Shown here piece by piece: positions 45,904 through 55,188 of a stretch of 64,000 nt of DNA. The notes below the pieces were generated by a model, which made no database searches, was not told the origin of the DNA, and saw only the letters and a program-made list of their open reading frames with translations. Position numbers and translations under genes: made by a program. Source of the stretch: Butyricimonas muris (lineage in GTDB: Bacteria; Bacteroidota; Bacteroidia; Bacteroidales; Marinifilaceae). Location: positions 62,001 to 126,000 of the forward strand of contig NZ_JBKEIT010000007.1 of the NCBI RefSeq assembly GCF_046365375.1. Direction: 5' to 3'. Position 1 is the stretch's first letter. Each line of letters begins with the position of its first letter.

Positions 45904-47148
45904 TTATTCTTTCACTTTTGCAAAACGGAATACTAGAGGGAACATTTCCATATCACCTTCAAACATTTCGTAGGTATCATACAAAAATTCGATAGGCTCA
46001 TATTGCAGTATTCTGATCTCCAATACCTCACCGCCTTCCACGAGACGCATACCTATGGTGGTTTCTTCTTCTTTTACTTGGTTGGGTGAGAAATGAAGAT
46101 TCACCTTATCACATCTGACAGAAGTAACTAAAGCTAGATCGGTAAGTGTTTCCCATAAATATTCCTCCCCTGTGGAACCGATATGGATTTCTGTGTCCCT
46201 GAAATAATTCCGTAAATCACCTGTCATGTGTACTTTTATCATATCCATTCCGTCTTCCGTGACAAATTCCAGAATATCCGTCGCAGAATTATTGGTGGGT
46301 AGGGCAGTCAGGTCGTCCGGGAAATCTCCTCCAACGAGCATTTCCATATAATCTTGACACATGAAAGCGGAATAAGTCCATTTCCCGGCTAATTTATTCA
46401 TGGAGAGCGGGCCTACTATGGGAATTTCCATTTCGTTATAATTCCCGAAGTAGAAACTTTCGTCCGGTAGGGTCAGAGCTAACTCGAGTCGGTCGTGCCC
46501 TTCTTCTACCAGTAGATAACGGACTTTGATCTCTGCTTTGTCTTCGCCCGGCTTTATCACGAATGCATGCACGTCACCCTCTATCTCGTAATGGACTCCT
46601 GCTTCCGCCGTGGTCCCGTTGCCAATCACGAACGGGATTGAAAGAGGTTCGGTAGAATTGTATTTACCCGTGACGGCTCCGGCCACGGTTACTTTCACGA
46701 TAAGTTCGTCTTCTAATTCCCGCCAATCTCTCTCGAATGAAATAATCATTTGTTCTTTGGTTTCAATCGGGATAATGACAACTCTTTTATCGCCCAATTG
46801 AAATCCCGCCACGGGTTCCAGTTCTAAACGGATTTCCCTGTCCTCGTTGTAATTTTCTTTCGGCTGGATTTGTATTTTTGCTCTATCTTGTCCGGCTTCC
46901 AGTACAAACTCGTCTGCGCTCAGTTCGTAATCTTCCCCTCTGACAGCTGAGCCTCCAACCGTGAATTTAACCACGGTTTGTTCCTCCACGGCACCATCGG
47001 CTCTCAATTCCACTTCAAGAGCGCCGTTCGCCTGTAATATATAAATTGATCTACCGAAAGACAATGATGCATCGTCATTATTATCGTCATGACAAGAGAG
47101 CATCCCGTATGTTAGTAGAGTCAATAAAAATATCCATATATTTTTCAT
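45904..47148 (-). CDS. Calx-beta-like lipoprotein, SusCD locus 2
   Basis: The 414-residue product has a lipoprotein signal (LLTYGMLSC) followed by the acidic stretch HDDNNDD, consistent with surface export. Two Calx-beta-like repeats are visible: VVKFTVGGSAVRGEDYELSADEF with KENYNEDREIRLELEP, and IPFVIGNGTTAEAGVHYEIE with EEGHDRLELALTLP. A C-terminal beta domain (LAGKWTYSAFMCQDYMEM) follows. Such domains bind ligands or calcium; no catalytic motif is seen. It likely presents substrate to the SusCD pair or the protease. Confidence 0.83.
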   Translation of the reverse strand: MKNIWIFLLTLLTYGMLSCHDDNNDDASLSFGRSIYILQANGALEVELRADGAVEEQTVVKFTVGGSAVRGEDYELSADEFVLEAGQDRAKIQIQPKENYNEDREIRLELEPVAGFQLGDKRVVIIPIETKEQMIISFERDWRELEDELIVKVTVAGAVTGKYNSTEPLSIPFVIGNGTTAEAGVHYEIEGDVHAFVIKPGEDKAEIKVRYLLVEEGHDRLELALTLPDESFYFGNYNEMEIPIVGPLSMNKLAGKWTYSAFMCQDYMEMLVGGDFPDDLTALPTNNSATDILEFVTEDGMDMIKVHMTGDLRNYFRDTEIHIGSTGEEYLWETLTDLALVTSVRCDKVNLHFSPNQVKEEETTIGMRLVEGGEVLEIRILQYEPIEFLYDTYEMFEGDMEMFPLVFRFAKVKE

Positions 47149-47172
47149 GATATTTTATTTTTCTGTTAAATA

Positions 47173-47367
47173 CTATCGTATTGCGTTATTGTATTCTTCT
47201 TTTCTCTCTTTGATGATTTCTCGGTCAGCCTCTGTCAGTACCTTACCTTTCGGCAATATATACCGGGAAGTAACCAAGCCTTCTTTGGGAGGAAGATCGT
47301 CCGTGTCATTGCATCCGGTCAAACCGAAGAACAAACATATGGCCAGTATAAATAATATTTTTTTCAT
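47173..47367 (-). CDS. 64-residue lipoprotein of unknown function, SusCD locus 2
   Basis: The gene encodes a lipoprotein signal (MKKILFILAICLFFGLTGC) and a mature part of only about 46 residues, starting NDTDDLPPKEG and ending in a charged helix (LTEADREIIKERKEEYNNAIR). The longer frame to 47412 overlaps susD and lacks a good start. It sits between susD (25 bases away) and the Calx-beta-like gene and should be cotranscribed. No family is recognised. It may be a small adaptor of the SusCD complex. Confidence 0.7.
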   Translation of the reverse strand: MKKILFILAICLFFGLTGCNDTDDLPPKEGLVTSRYILPKGKVLTEADREIIKERKEEYNNAIR

Positions 47368-47392
47368 GATTACTTTATTTTTGATTGTACAC

Positions 47393-48781
47393 TTAATCTT
47401 CGTACCCTTCATTTTGAATCAGGTCGGGTAGTAATTCTATATCTTTTTTCGGGAGGGGAGCCGTGTAGAGATATTTACTGGTAATATATTTTTTCCCTTC
47501 TGCGGTTCCCCAGAACTCCGGTCGTCCGTTACGTTTTAGTTCAAACCACCGGTCTCCTTCCATGAACAATTCCTTGCGGCGTTCGGAAAGGATCACTCGC
47601 ATCAGTTTGGATAGCGTCTTTCCGGTAGCATTAACTTGGATAAGGTCATTGTCTCCGATTTCCGGCAAATTGTCTTTCGTGTAGGCTACATAGTTCTCTA
47701 TACGTTTGGAACGCAATAAATTCAAATATTCCAAAGCGTGGGATTCATCCTCTTGGTGCAAGTAACTCTCTGCCAGCATCAGACACATCTCTGCACTTCG
47801 TACATTGGCGCACACGTTTTTTTGAGCCAGACGTTGTTTGTTAAATGACAGTTCGTAACGGATATCCTGTTTTCCGTCCGTGAATAATTCCACGAGCTCT
47901 TTGCTCACCGGGCGATATTTGCGGTCTTCTAGTGCGAAACCGTATGTCATATCGGATACTCCCATTCCTCCTACTGTATAAGAACGGATGAGAACGTTTC
48001 CTTTTTTCTCGTTTTTACTTTGAATCATATCCACGTATGCCTGTCCTGCCAGTAAGGGGTATTTTTCAAGTAATTCTTGTGCCAAGGGAATTACCTTGTC
48101 CCATTTCTGGGCCCAGAAATAAAGTTTTGCCAAGTAGGCTTTTGCCACGTCAGACGTGAAAATCCAAACTTCATCTTTAACGTTGTAATCTATAGCCGCT
48201 AAAAGATCTTTTTCTATAAATTCGAAAGTTTTTGTCCAGCTTGACCGTAACGGGCGTTCTTCCATATCAAAACTTTCGACTAGCGGTAATCCGAGTAACT
48301 CGTTTTCGCGAGATTTGTCATATGGTTCACAGAAAGTGCGCAGCAGATTGTAGTAACATACCGAACGGAGACAATATGCCGTGCCTAACACGTTTTTTTC
48401 TAATGTTTCATTTCCGTCGTTTAAATTGTCAATGACAATGTTACAATCACGAATATACCCGTACAAGTATTCATATCCGTCAGAGATGTCGTTCAGTCCG
48501 TCTCCCACGTAGGTTTTTAGGGCTCCTCCTTGCGGGTAAAAAGTCAGTTTAGCATCTAGGTTATCAGAGTACATTTCGTAATCCAGAATAGATTTAGCAT
48601 CTCCTAGAATGTAGTTTTCCATGGCTCCTTCGACACGATTCAAGTGGAGCTCAAGCATTGCCCGAAATTCTTCGGCAGTCTTTGGCAATATCTTTCCCTT
48701 CGGTTTCACGTCCAAATATTCCTTGCACGAGAAACAAATGAATGTAAGGAAAGCGATGATGTATATATTATACTTTTTCAT
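47393..48781 (-). CDS. SusD/RagB-family surface lipoprotein, locus 2
   Basis: The 462-residue protein has a lipoprotein signal (FLTFICFSC) and the SusD N-terminus (KEYLDVKPKGKILPKTAEEFRAML), TPR-like helices (YLYGYIRDCNIVIDNLND), and the C-terminal SusD region (RVILSERRKELFMEGDRWFELKR). It should be the lid of the SusC partner encoded 33 bases upstream. The ligand cannot be read; the locus context with a metalloprotease favours peptides or proteins. Confidence 0.95.
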   Translation of the reverse strand: MKKYNIYIIAFLTFICFSCKEYLDVKPKGKILPKTAEEFRAMLELHLNRVEGAMENYILGDAKSILDYEMYSDNLDAKLTFYPQGGALKTYVGDGLNDISDGYEYLYGYIRDCNIVIDNLNDGNETLEKNVLGTAYCLRSVCYYNLLRTFCEPYDKSRENELLGLPLVESFDMEERPLRSSWTKTFEFIEKDLLAAIDYNVKDEVWIFTSDVAKAYLAKLYFWAQKWDKVIPLAQELLEKYPLLAGQAYVDMIQSKNEKKGNVLIRSYTVGGMGVSDMTYGFALEDRKYRPVSKELVELFTDGKQDIRYELSFNKQRLAQKNVCANVRSAEMCLMLAESYLHQEDESHALEYLNLLRSKRIENYVAYTKDNLPEIGDNDLIQVNATGKTLSKLMRVILSERRKELFMEGDRWFELKRNGRPEFWGTAEGKKYITSKYLYTAPLPKKDIELLPDLIQNEGYED

Positions 48782-48814
48782 TTTTCTCGAAATTTAATTG
48801 TTCTGAAGCTTGTA

Positions 48815-51800
48815 TTAAAATCCCAAGTTTAATCCAAAAGTGACAGATCTTGTCAAAGGATAAGTTGTCGTTGGGGTTTCCGGGTCTATTCCCGAGTAAT
48901 TCGTGAACGTGAAGAAATTATTCAAGGTTAAGGCAAAACTCAATGACGAGATCCTTAATTTTCTTGTCACGTTCTCAGGTAAAGTGTATCCTAGCGTGAT
49001 GTCTCGAATTCGGGCAAATGCCACGTTTTCAAGATAAACTCCCCGGGTGACTTCCGTGTCGGTTACGTTATAATAATTCAGATTTAACGGTTCACCGTGA
49101 TAGTCAATAATCCGGGGGTATTTTACTCCTGTCCTGTTAGTTTTGGTCCAGCGGTTCGTGGCATCTTTTTTCACGTTAAGATGATTTCGGTATAAATCGT
49201 TGTAATATGTTTGTTGCGATTCTCCGCTGCCCGTTAATGCTTGGTAGCTTGCCGGGGATTTCAAGTCTTCCCGGATTTTGGCGTCAAGCACGAAAGTTCC
49301 ACCGATACTTAATGACAGGTTTTTGTATGCACATCGCAGGTTAAATCCTCCTGTGTAAGGAGCATTTTTTGTTCCGGCGTAAAAAAGGTAATTATCCGCA
49401 TCATGTAAATCGGAGCCTTTATTGATAATGGCATCCGGACGTAATTTGAAGATGTACAATCCGGTTTCAGGATCAATCTCTTCCACTTTGCCCACGAAAA
49501 TAGAATTGAGCGGGAAACCTTCACACAGATTCCCGTCCACGTATCCGTTCGGGGATTTGTAGTCAAGTACCTTATTCCGGTTCCAAGCGATGTTTCCGGA
49601 GAGGCGTACTTTTACGTCTTTTGTATCCATGATTAAAAAATTCAATGTGGCTTCAAGACCTTTATTTTCGATCACGGATGTATTATATCCTTGTTGCGTG
49701 AAACCTGTTGAACTTAATACCCGCACGGCTGTCACGACATCTTTACTCTTTCGGTAATATCCTTCCACGAGACCGGTGATCCGATCATCCAGTAAACCGA
49801 AATCAAGGGCTGCTTTTATGTCCCGTGTCTTTTCCCAGCGTAGATTAGGGTTCGGGGCGTTGGCAACTCTTCCCATGCGTAACATTTCATTTCCATACTT
49901 GCGGTATTCCTTGTCATAAGACATAATCAAACGGGGACTGTAAGTTTTGCTGATATTTCCGGTATACCCCCCCGCTACACGGAGAGTCATTCGGCTCACG
50001 ATAGGTCTTAAGGATTGCATGAAATTCTCTTCTCCCAAGTGCCATGCAAACCCCAGTGACCACGTGGGATTGAATTGCTGGTCGTTACCGAAATTGTTTG
50101 ACCCGTCCGTGCGGAACGAGAAACTGGTCACGTACTTCTGCTTGAAATTATAGTCCAGAGAAGCGAAGAATGAGGCGAAACGATTTTCCTCCTCCGTCTG
50201 TCCGGATAAACCGTCCACGATCTGGGCGAATATTTCCATCTGGGAATAGTCAATTTTGTCGCCTGTTACCGGTTTTGATGGTAACGGGATAGAAGAATTT
50301 CCTGTTACAGGATCGTAACCGTAGCGTTTTTCAAAGATACTTTTCGCCAAATCTCCACGTATCTCTGCACCTCCGAACGCCACCAGTTGGTGGTTTATGC
50401 CCAAGCGGGCAGTGTAACTCAAGTATCCCCGGGCGGAATAATTCGTGTTATTGGCGGATGTTTGATAAATTGATCCGTATGTTTTGTCTTTCTTGCTTTG
50501 ATCAAAGGACAAACGGTCGTTATAGGCAGCGTATGTATCAGGACCGTTTATGTTGTCGGTCTTGTAGTTCGCGAAACCGTATGAAAACAAACCGTTAAAT
50601 TTTAATCCCTCGATAATCGTGTATTCCAAGTTGAAACGAACCGTTGTGGCAAAATTATTCGCTTCACTGGAAGTTTCATTTAATTCTCTTAAAACGTTCA
50701 ACCCGTTAGGTGGTAAGTTATTCCAATCCCTGCCGTTTATTTTGGACAAATTGCCATAAGTGAAATCAGCCCGATAACTGCCGTCCTCGTTATAAGGAGA
50801 TTCATAAGGATTTGCGAAGTATGCATACCGGAAAAGATCCACTGTCCCGGAATATCCTTTGTATTTTTGTTGTGATAGATCGAGTCCGATTTCCATCTTT
50901 AAACGCTCACTGGGAGTAAGTGAAAGTTTGGTGTTTAACGTGTATCGGTCATAACCGGTTTTCTTAACCAAACCGTTATCTTTCGTGTATCCGAGGGAGG
51001 CGTAATACGCGACTTTGGGTGCACCCCCGGAGAGGGAAAGGTGGTGGCTTGTAGACACAGAATTCCTGAATAGTTCGTTGAACCAGTCCGTTGAATGTTT
51101 TCCCAGTTCTGCAATGTAAGCATCTTGTTCTTCTTTTGACATGGGTTCAAAGCCTTCTTCGTCCCAATACTTGTTATTTTTGCCTAATTTGCCGGCTCTT
51201 AACATCCCCACAATCCCGACAACAGGATATCTTTGTTCACCGGAATTGAAACGCTCTGCGGCAAATTCATCCCACAATTCTTGTTCCCATGCCAGTTTCT
51301 CGGGAGCATTCATTAAGTTGGGGTCATGTTGCGGTTTCAAACCCACGGAGATATTGGCGGCGTAATTTACTTGCATTTTCCCGATTTTCCCTTTCTTGGT
51401 TGTCACCACGATAACTCCTCCGGCTGCTCTTGAACCGTAAATTGCGGTAGCGGAAGCATCTTTCAGAATCGTGATGTTTTCAATATCATTCGGGTTTACT
51501 CCTCCGATACCATTCACGAAAATATCATTAAAATCTCCCGTTTTGATTTGGCTGGTTTTGTTTGTCGGGAAATTCCATTGCATCGGAACCCCGTCAATCA
51601 CCCATAAAGGTTCTGCATCACCGCTTAACGTGTTTGTTCCTCGAATCCGAATTCGTGAAGTTTCTCCCGGGCGTCCGGATATAGCCATTACGCTGACTCC
51701 GGCTACTTGACCTTGTAGTAGATTATCAATACTTGGGTTTGCTTTATTGGCAAATACTTCCATCGGGACTACTGCGACGGATCCCGTGGCCTGTCGTTTC

Positions 51801-52408
51801 GTTGTTACTTGAAACCCGGTTACAACAATTTCATCCAGTTCGTCGGATTTTGTTTTCATCGTGATGTTTAATTCTTGGGAATCTTTAGGAATATCCATTT
51901 CAAGAGTTTCCATCCCGATAAATGAGAATAATAACTGAGTTACTCCTCCCGGGACATTTATAGAAAACCGTCCGTCAATATCCGTGGCATTCCCCACTGT
52001 AGTACCCTTGATTAAAACGGTCACTCCCGGCAGGGGTTCCCCTTTCTCGTCTCGAACCACTCCGCTGATTTTACGGGATACTTGTTTTTGAACTGTTTTC
52101 TCGGTGATGACAATAATCTTCTCGTGAATTTCATATTGTAAATTTGTCCCTTTGAGTACACGTGTCATCACGGTATCAATCGGGGTGTCTTTCACGTCCA
52201 GCGTGATGTCGTTCACCTCGCTGATGATTTTTTCATTGTAAATGAAATTAATACCGGATTGTTTTTGTATCTCCTCCAAAACTGTGACCAGCTTCACATG
52301 CCTCACGTTTAGTGTGATTTTTTGCGCCTGAGCCGTTACCGTAGAGGGTAGAGAAGTTAATCCCAGTGTCACCGACACCAGAAAAAACAGACTTACCAAT
52401 TTGTTCAT
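48815..52408 (-). CDS. SusC/RagA-family TonB-dependent transporter with STN domain, locus 2
   Basis: The 1197-residue protein has a signal peptide (FFLVSVTLGLTSLPSTVTA), an STN domain at about 30-103 (ITLNVRHVKLVTVLEEIQKQSGINF), a carboxypeptidase-D-like domain at about 112-185 (GVVRDEKGEPLPGVTV), a TonB-box-like motif DEIVVTG at 192-198, a plug (ITILKDASATAIYGSRAAGGVIVVTTKKG) and a barrel ending in a C-terminal phenylalanine. The STN domain matches the sigma/FecR pair encoded upstream. It is the largest SusC of the window. Confidence 0.96.
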   Translation of the reverse strand: MNKLVSLFFLVSVTLGLTSLPSTVTAQAQKITLNVRHVKLVTVLEEIQKQSGINFIYNEKIISEVNDITLDVKDTPIDTVMTRVLKGTNLQYEIHEKIIVITEKTVQKQVSRKISGVVRDEKGEPLPGVTVLIKGTTVGNATDIDGRFSINVPGGVTQLLFSFIGMETLEMDIPKDSQELNITMKTKSDELDEIVVTGFQVTTKRQATGSVAVVPMEVFANKANPSIDNLLQGQVAGVSVMAISGRPGETSRIRIRGTNTLSGDAEPLWVIDGVPMQWNFPTNKTSQIKTGDFNDIFVNGIGGVNPNDIENITILKDASATAIYGSRAAGGVIVVTTKKGKIGKMQVNYAANISVGLKPQHDPNLMNAPEKLAWEQELWDEFAAERFNSGEQRYPVVGIVGMLRAGKLGKNNKYWDEEGFEPMSKEEQDAYIAELGKHSTDWFNELFRNSVSTSHHLSLSGGAPKVAYYASLGYTKDNGLVKKTGYDRYTLNTKLSLTPSERLKMEIGLDLSQQKYKGYSGTVDLFRYAYFANPYESPYNEDGSYRADFTYGNLSKINGRDWNNLPPNGLNVLRELNETSSEANNFATTVRFNLEYTIIEGLKFNGLFSYGFANYKTDNINGPDTYAAYNDRLSFDQSKKDKTYGSIYQTSANNTNYSARGYLSYTARLGINHQLVAFGGAEIRGDLAKSIFEKRYGYDPVTGNSSIPLPSKPVTGDKIDYSQMEIFAQIVDGLSGQTEEENRFASFFASLDYNFKQKYVTSFSFRTDGSNNFGNDQQFNPTWSLGFAWHLGEENFMQSLRPIVSRMTLRVAGGYTGNISKTYSPRLIMSYDKEYRKYGNEMLRMGRVANAPNPNLRWEKTRDIKAALDFGLLDDRITGLVEGYYRKSKDVVTAVRVLSSTGFTQQGYNTSVIENKGLEATLNFLIMDTKDVKVRLSGNIAWNRNKVLDYKSPNGYVDGNLCEGFPLNSIFVGKVEEIDPETGLYIFKLRPDAIINKGSDLHDADNYLFYAGTKNAPYTGGFNLRCAYKNLSLSIGGTFVLDAKIREDLKSPASYQALTGSGESQQTYYNDLYRNHLNVKKDATNRWTKTNRTGVKYPRIIDYHGEPLNLNYYNVTDTEVTRGVYLENVAFARIRDITLGYTLPENVTRKLRISSLSFALTLNNFFTFTNYSGIDPETPTTTYPLTRSVTFGLNLGF

Positions 52409-52503
52409 TTCTTTGTCAATAAAGGTTTAGTAATGTTTGTATTCTTCTTTTTCTTCTTTTTGCGTTAGACATTTTTTCCTCACGGATTTAGTCTGCAACC
52501 GAC

Positions 52504-53646
52504 CTATCCTTTCCTTCTTATATGTACAACTTGATCAAGCAATTCAAATTTCACGGGAATGGTCATCTCCAGTACATCCAACAAAGTTTGTAACGGTTTG
52601 TTACGATAGATATCACCCGTGTAATATTCTTCCCGGTACCCCGCGTCATAAATGACTTTCACGTTATAGTAACGTTCTACTTGTTTCAGAATTTCCGACA
52701 GGGGAGCGTTTCTGAAACAGAACATATCATCGATCCATGCGGTATAGGCTTTTAGTTCTGTATTCGTGATTCGGATTTTACCGATCGTGTCGATCATTGC
52801 CACTTGTCCCGGTACCAGTCGACAAGGTTCTCCTGTCATTCCGGAGACTTCTACCGCACCTTCCACCAAAGCTGCCGAAACATAGCCGGCATCGGCGAAG
52901 GTATTCACGTTAAACTTCGTGCCTAGTACACGCACTTTCAGTCGGTCGGTATTTACGGTGAAGGGTGCCTGCCCGTTCTTTTTCACGTCAAAAAAAGCTT
53001 CTCCCTCTAAACGCACCTCCCGCGTGTTACCGGTGAAAGCAACCGGGTACGTGATTTTACTGTCGGCATTCAGCCATACCCGTGTGCCGTCACTCAATAC
53101 AAGGTGAAAGGAGGTTCCCCTGGGAACGATCAATGTATTGAACTTGACTTCACGTGACGTGTCGGATGGGGTATAAATGAGTGTATTTTGCTGTATATTG
53201 GCGATGGCTGTTCCCATCTCGACGGTGTCGGGGTGACAGGGTGTCGAGAGGTCAACTTGACGTCCGTCCGACAACACGAGGCTCACCCCCGCGGGGAGTG
53301 GTTTCATGGACGAAATCATGACCGGTTCCGTCTTGTTCATCATGTATAATGATAAACCTCCCACCAGAAGGATGGCTGCTGCCGCACTCCAACGCCAAAC
53401 AATGGAACGTGTAGTACGTTTACGGCCTTTGTGAAAGCGGGATAATTGATATTCTACGTCTGTTTTAGAGTAATAATCGTTGAGTTCTGCCAGATCGATA
53501 TAATCGGTTGAATGGTAAAGTTCACGATTTTCCTCGCTCTCCCGTAGCCAAGCGTCCAACTTTTCCTCTTCTTGTTTGTCGGTTTGAGTAAGTCGTCGTT
53601 TGATAGCCAAGCGGCACATTTTGATATATTTTTCCAGTTTCTCCAT
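52504..53646 (-). CDS. FecR-type anti-sigma factor, SusCD locus 2
   Basis: The 380-residue protein has the same layout as the other FecR proteins: N-terminal cytoplasmic helices, a membrane helix at about 83-103 (WRWSAAAAILLVGGLSLYMM), a FecR domain (DGTRVWLNADSKITYPVAF, EGEAFFDVKKNGQAPF, LKVRVLGTKFNVNTF) and a C-terminal DUF4974-like domain (APLSEILKQVERYYNVKVI). It lies 95 bases before susC. Unusually, 531 bases of repeat-rich DNA separate it from its sigma gene. Confidence 0.95.
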   Translation of the reverse strand: MEKLEKYIKMCRLAIKRRLTQTDKQEEEKLDAWLRESEENRELYHSTDYIDLAELNDYYSKTDVEYQLSRFHKGRKRTTRSIVWRWSAAAAILLVGGLSLYMMNKTEPVMISSMKPLPAGVSLVLSDGRQVDLSTPCHPDTVEMGTAIANIQQNTLIYTPSDTSREVKFNTLIVPRGTSFHLVLSDGTRVWLNADSKITYPVAFTGNTREVRLEGEAFFDVKKNGQAPFTVNTDRLKVRVLGTKFNVNTFADAGYVSAALVEGAVEVSGMTGEPCRLVPGQVAMIDTIGKIRITNTELKAYTAWIDDMFCFRNAPLSEILKQVERYYNVKVIYDAGYREEYYTGDIYRNKPLQTLLDVLEMTIPVKFELLDQVVHIRRKG

Positions 53647-54177
53647 AGGTCTTTTTTCATGGGGAGGTTAATCTGATGCTCCCGTTTGACTATAGAACAA
53701 CTAAATTTTGGAAGGGTATGAGTTTTTTTTGAAATATTTTTTCAATAGTTATTGTTTCGTGATGAATTGATTGCCAGTATTGCTGTTGATGTGAAAATAT
53801 AGAATTTGGTGTAATGGATTGATTTTTATTGGTTTCTGTCCTATGTCCTATGGTTGGAAAACATTGATTTGATGAGGTGAGAACCTATATTATTTCTAAA
53901 TAAATTCTGTATGAATTTCATATGAATTCCGCTTTACTTCCGTGTAAAACGCTATTAGAACCCTATTAAAGCGCTATTAAAACCCTATACTATAATAGCG
54001 TTTTAATAGCTCATTAAAAGGGTATAAATAACTTTTCAAGTACTACTGCACCGGAATTGATACGAGATTCATCATTGATTCATGTATTTCTTCAACATGT
54101 ATTCGGTATGATTATATTTTGGAAACGACTTAAAACCAGAGGGATATGTTGATTGTTCTTGGTCGGTTTGTTCGTGA
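53647..54177. other. Long intergenic region between the locus 2 sigma and FecR genes
   Basis: No credible gene is seen in these 531 bases. The right half holds a tract of 11-nt phased repeats (53905-54025) with a perfect inverted pair AAAACGCTATTA/TAATAGCGTTTT. The left half is AT-rich with no recognised motif. Sigma/FecR pairs are usually close, as in locus 1 (124 bases). Confidence 0.7.
53905..54025. repeat. Degenerate repeats phased at 11 nt
   Basis: Successive 11-mers from 53905 read TTCTGTATGAA, TTTCATATGAA, TTCCGCTTTAC, TTCCGTGTAAA, ACGCTATTAGA, ACCCTATTAAA, GCGCTATTAAA, ACCCTATACTA, then TAATAGCGTTT, TAATAGCTCAT, TAAAAGGGTAT. Half-turn symmetry (CTATTA on one side, TAATAG on the other) gives a perfect 12-bp inverted repeat. 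Confidence 0.7.
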
Positions 54178-54738
54178 TTAGTGCAGGGACGTGAGGAAAA
54201 GACAGAATATGATTTTGGATAAACTTTCTCGTAGTTGTCTGTAAGCAACCATTTTGTGGGATTTTACAGTCACGATGCTAATCTCCATAAGTTCCGCTAT
54301 CTCTTGGTTCTTTTTCCCTTCCAAGTGGTAACGGATCACTTCTTTGCATTGCGGGGTAAGCGTGTCTATGGCCTTGTAAAGTAAATGGCGGGTTTCTTCA
54401 TCCCACACGGATTTCACGAGAAAACTTTCACTCTCCATTTCCCTGCGCATTCGTTCATTGTATTTTTCCTGTATTTTTAAATGTTTCAGGTCATTCAAAA
54501 TACGGTTGCGTATCATGCGATACATGTAAGCGGAAAGTGCCGGTTCCGATTCGAAAGTTAGGTCTGCCGTTTCCCACATCTGCACGAATGTATCTTGTAC
54601 CACGTCTTCTCCTTGCTGAGTATCAACGAGAAAACGAGAGGTGAAAGCCACGAATTTGTTGAAATTACTTCTAAAATATTCGTCGAATATAATACTTTCC
54701 CCGTTCGTAAAATGTATATGTTTACTTCCCCTCGGCAT
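54178..54738 (-). CDS. ECF RNA polymerase sigma-70 factor, SusCD locus 2
   Basis: The 186-residue protein has sigma region 2 (FVAFTSRFLVDTQQGEDVVQDTFVQMWE, YMYRMIRNRILNDLKHLK) and region 4 (LTPQCKEVIRYHLEGKKNQEIAELMEISIVTVKSHKMVAYRQL). It should drive the susC operon downstream when released by its FecR partner. The protein ends in a hydrophobic tail (IIFCLFLTSLH), like the locus 1 sigma factor. A -7 box on the minus strand lies at plus 54842-54849. Confidence 0.95.
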   Translation of the reverse strand: MPRGSKHIHFTNGESIIFDEYFRSNFNKFVAFTSRFLVDTQQGEDVVQDTFVQMWETADLTFESEPALSAYMYRMIRNRILNDLKHLKIQEKYNERMRREMESESFLVKSVWDEETRHLLYKAIDTLTPQCKEVIRYHLEGKKNQEIAELMEISIVTVKSHKMVAYRQLRESLSKIIFCLFLTSLH

Positions 54739-55121
54739 AAAGCATCCTTATAATTATAGAGGATTTATAAGTATCAATAGTACCGTATATGAGCGGTATA
54801 GCTTGTTGATTGAAGCTTATTAATCCAACGTTTATTAAATGCAAAATTAATCAAAATCTATCAAAGAGAAAATGATATTGTTGATTCTTTCATTTTCATG
54901 GAAATCAATAGATTAACAATATTACCTTTTCAGAGGTAAAATCTTTCGATTGCCGTAAAATCCACTATCATTAAACGTTCGTTTATTGCTACCTCTCTTT
55001 GTCTATCTGGATCAGGATTATACGGGGATAATTCTGTTGCTATTCGGAATAGGTAAAGTTACGCTTAAGGTTCCTAAATAGTGGTGGTTGATAACCCGTA
55101 AATATCGGTATTAAGAATAAA
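54739..55121. other. Intergenic region upstream of the locus 2 sigma gene
   Basis: No gene is seen. The region has the probable sigma promoter (-7 at plus 54842-54849) and several short AT-rich inverted repeats (for example TTACCT/AGGTAA near 54925-54940 and TACCG/CGGTA near 54780-54797). The terminator of locus 3 follows. Confidence 0.6.
54842..54849 (-). promoter_or_regulatory. Predicted -7 box for the locus 2 sigma gene
   Basis: On the minus strand TAATTTTG fits TAnnTTTG, about 100 bases before the ATG. The -33 element is not clear. Confidence 0.4.
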
Positions 55122-55158
55122 ACGAGCCAGCCGGAGTTTTGTCACTTGGCTGGCTCGT
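55112..55158 (-). terminator. Terminator of SusCD locus 3
   Basis: CGAGCCAGCC (55123-55132) pairs perfectly with 55148-55157 over a 15-base loop; on the minus strand it is followed by TTTTATTCTT. It ends the thioredoxin gene. Confidence 0.85.
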
Positions 55159-55188
55159 CGCGGGTGGTTAGTTCCGCGTGTTGCTTGT

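Noticed and set aside
53905..54025. Possible CRISPR array
   Set aside because: The repeat step is 11-22 bases without distinct spacers, and no cas gene is present.
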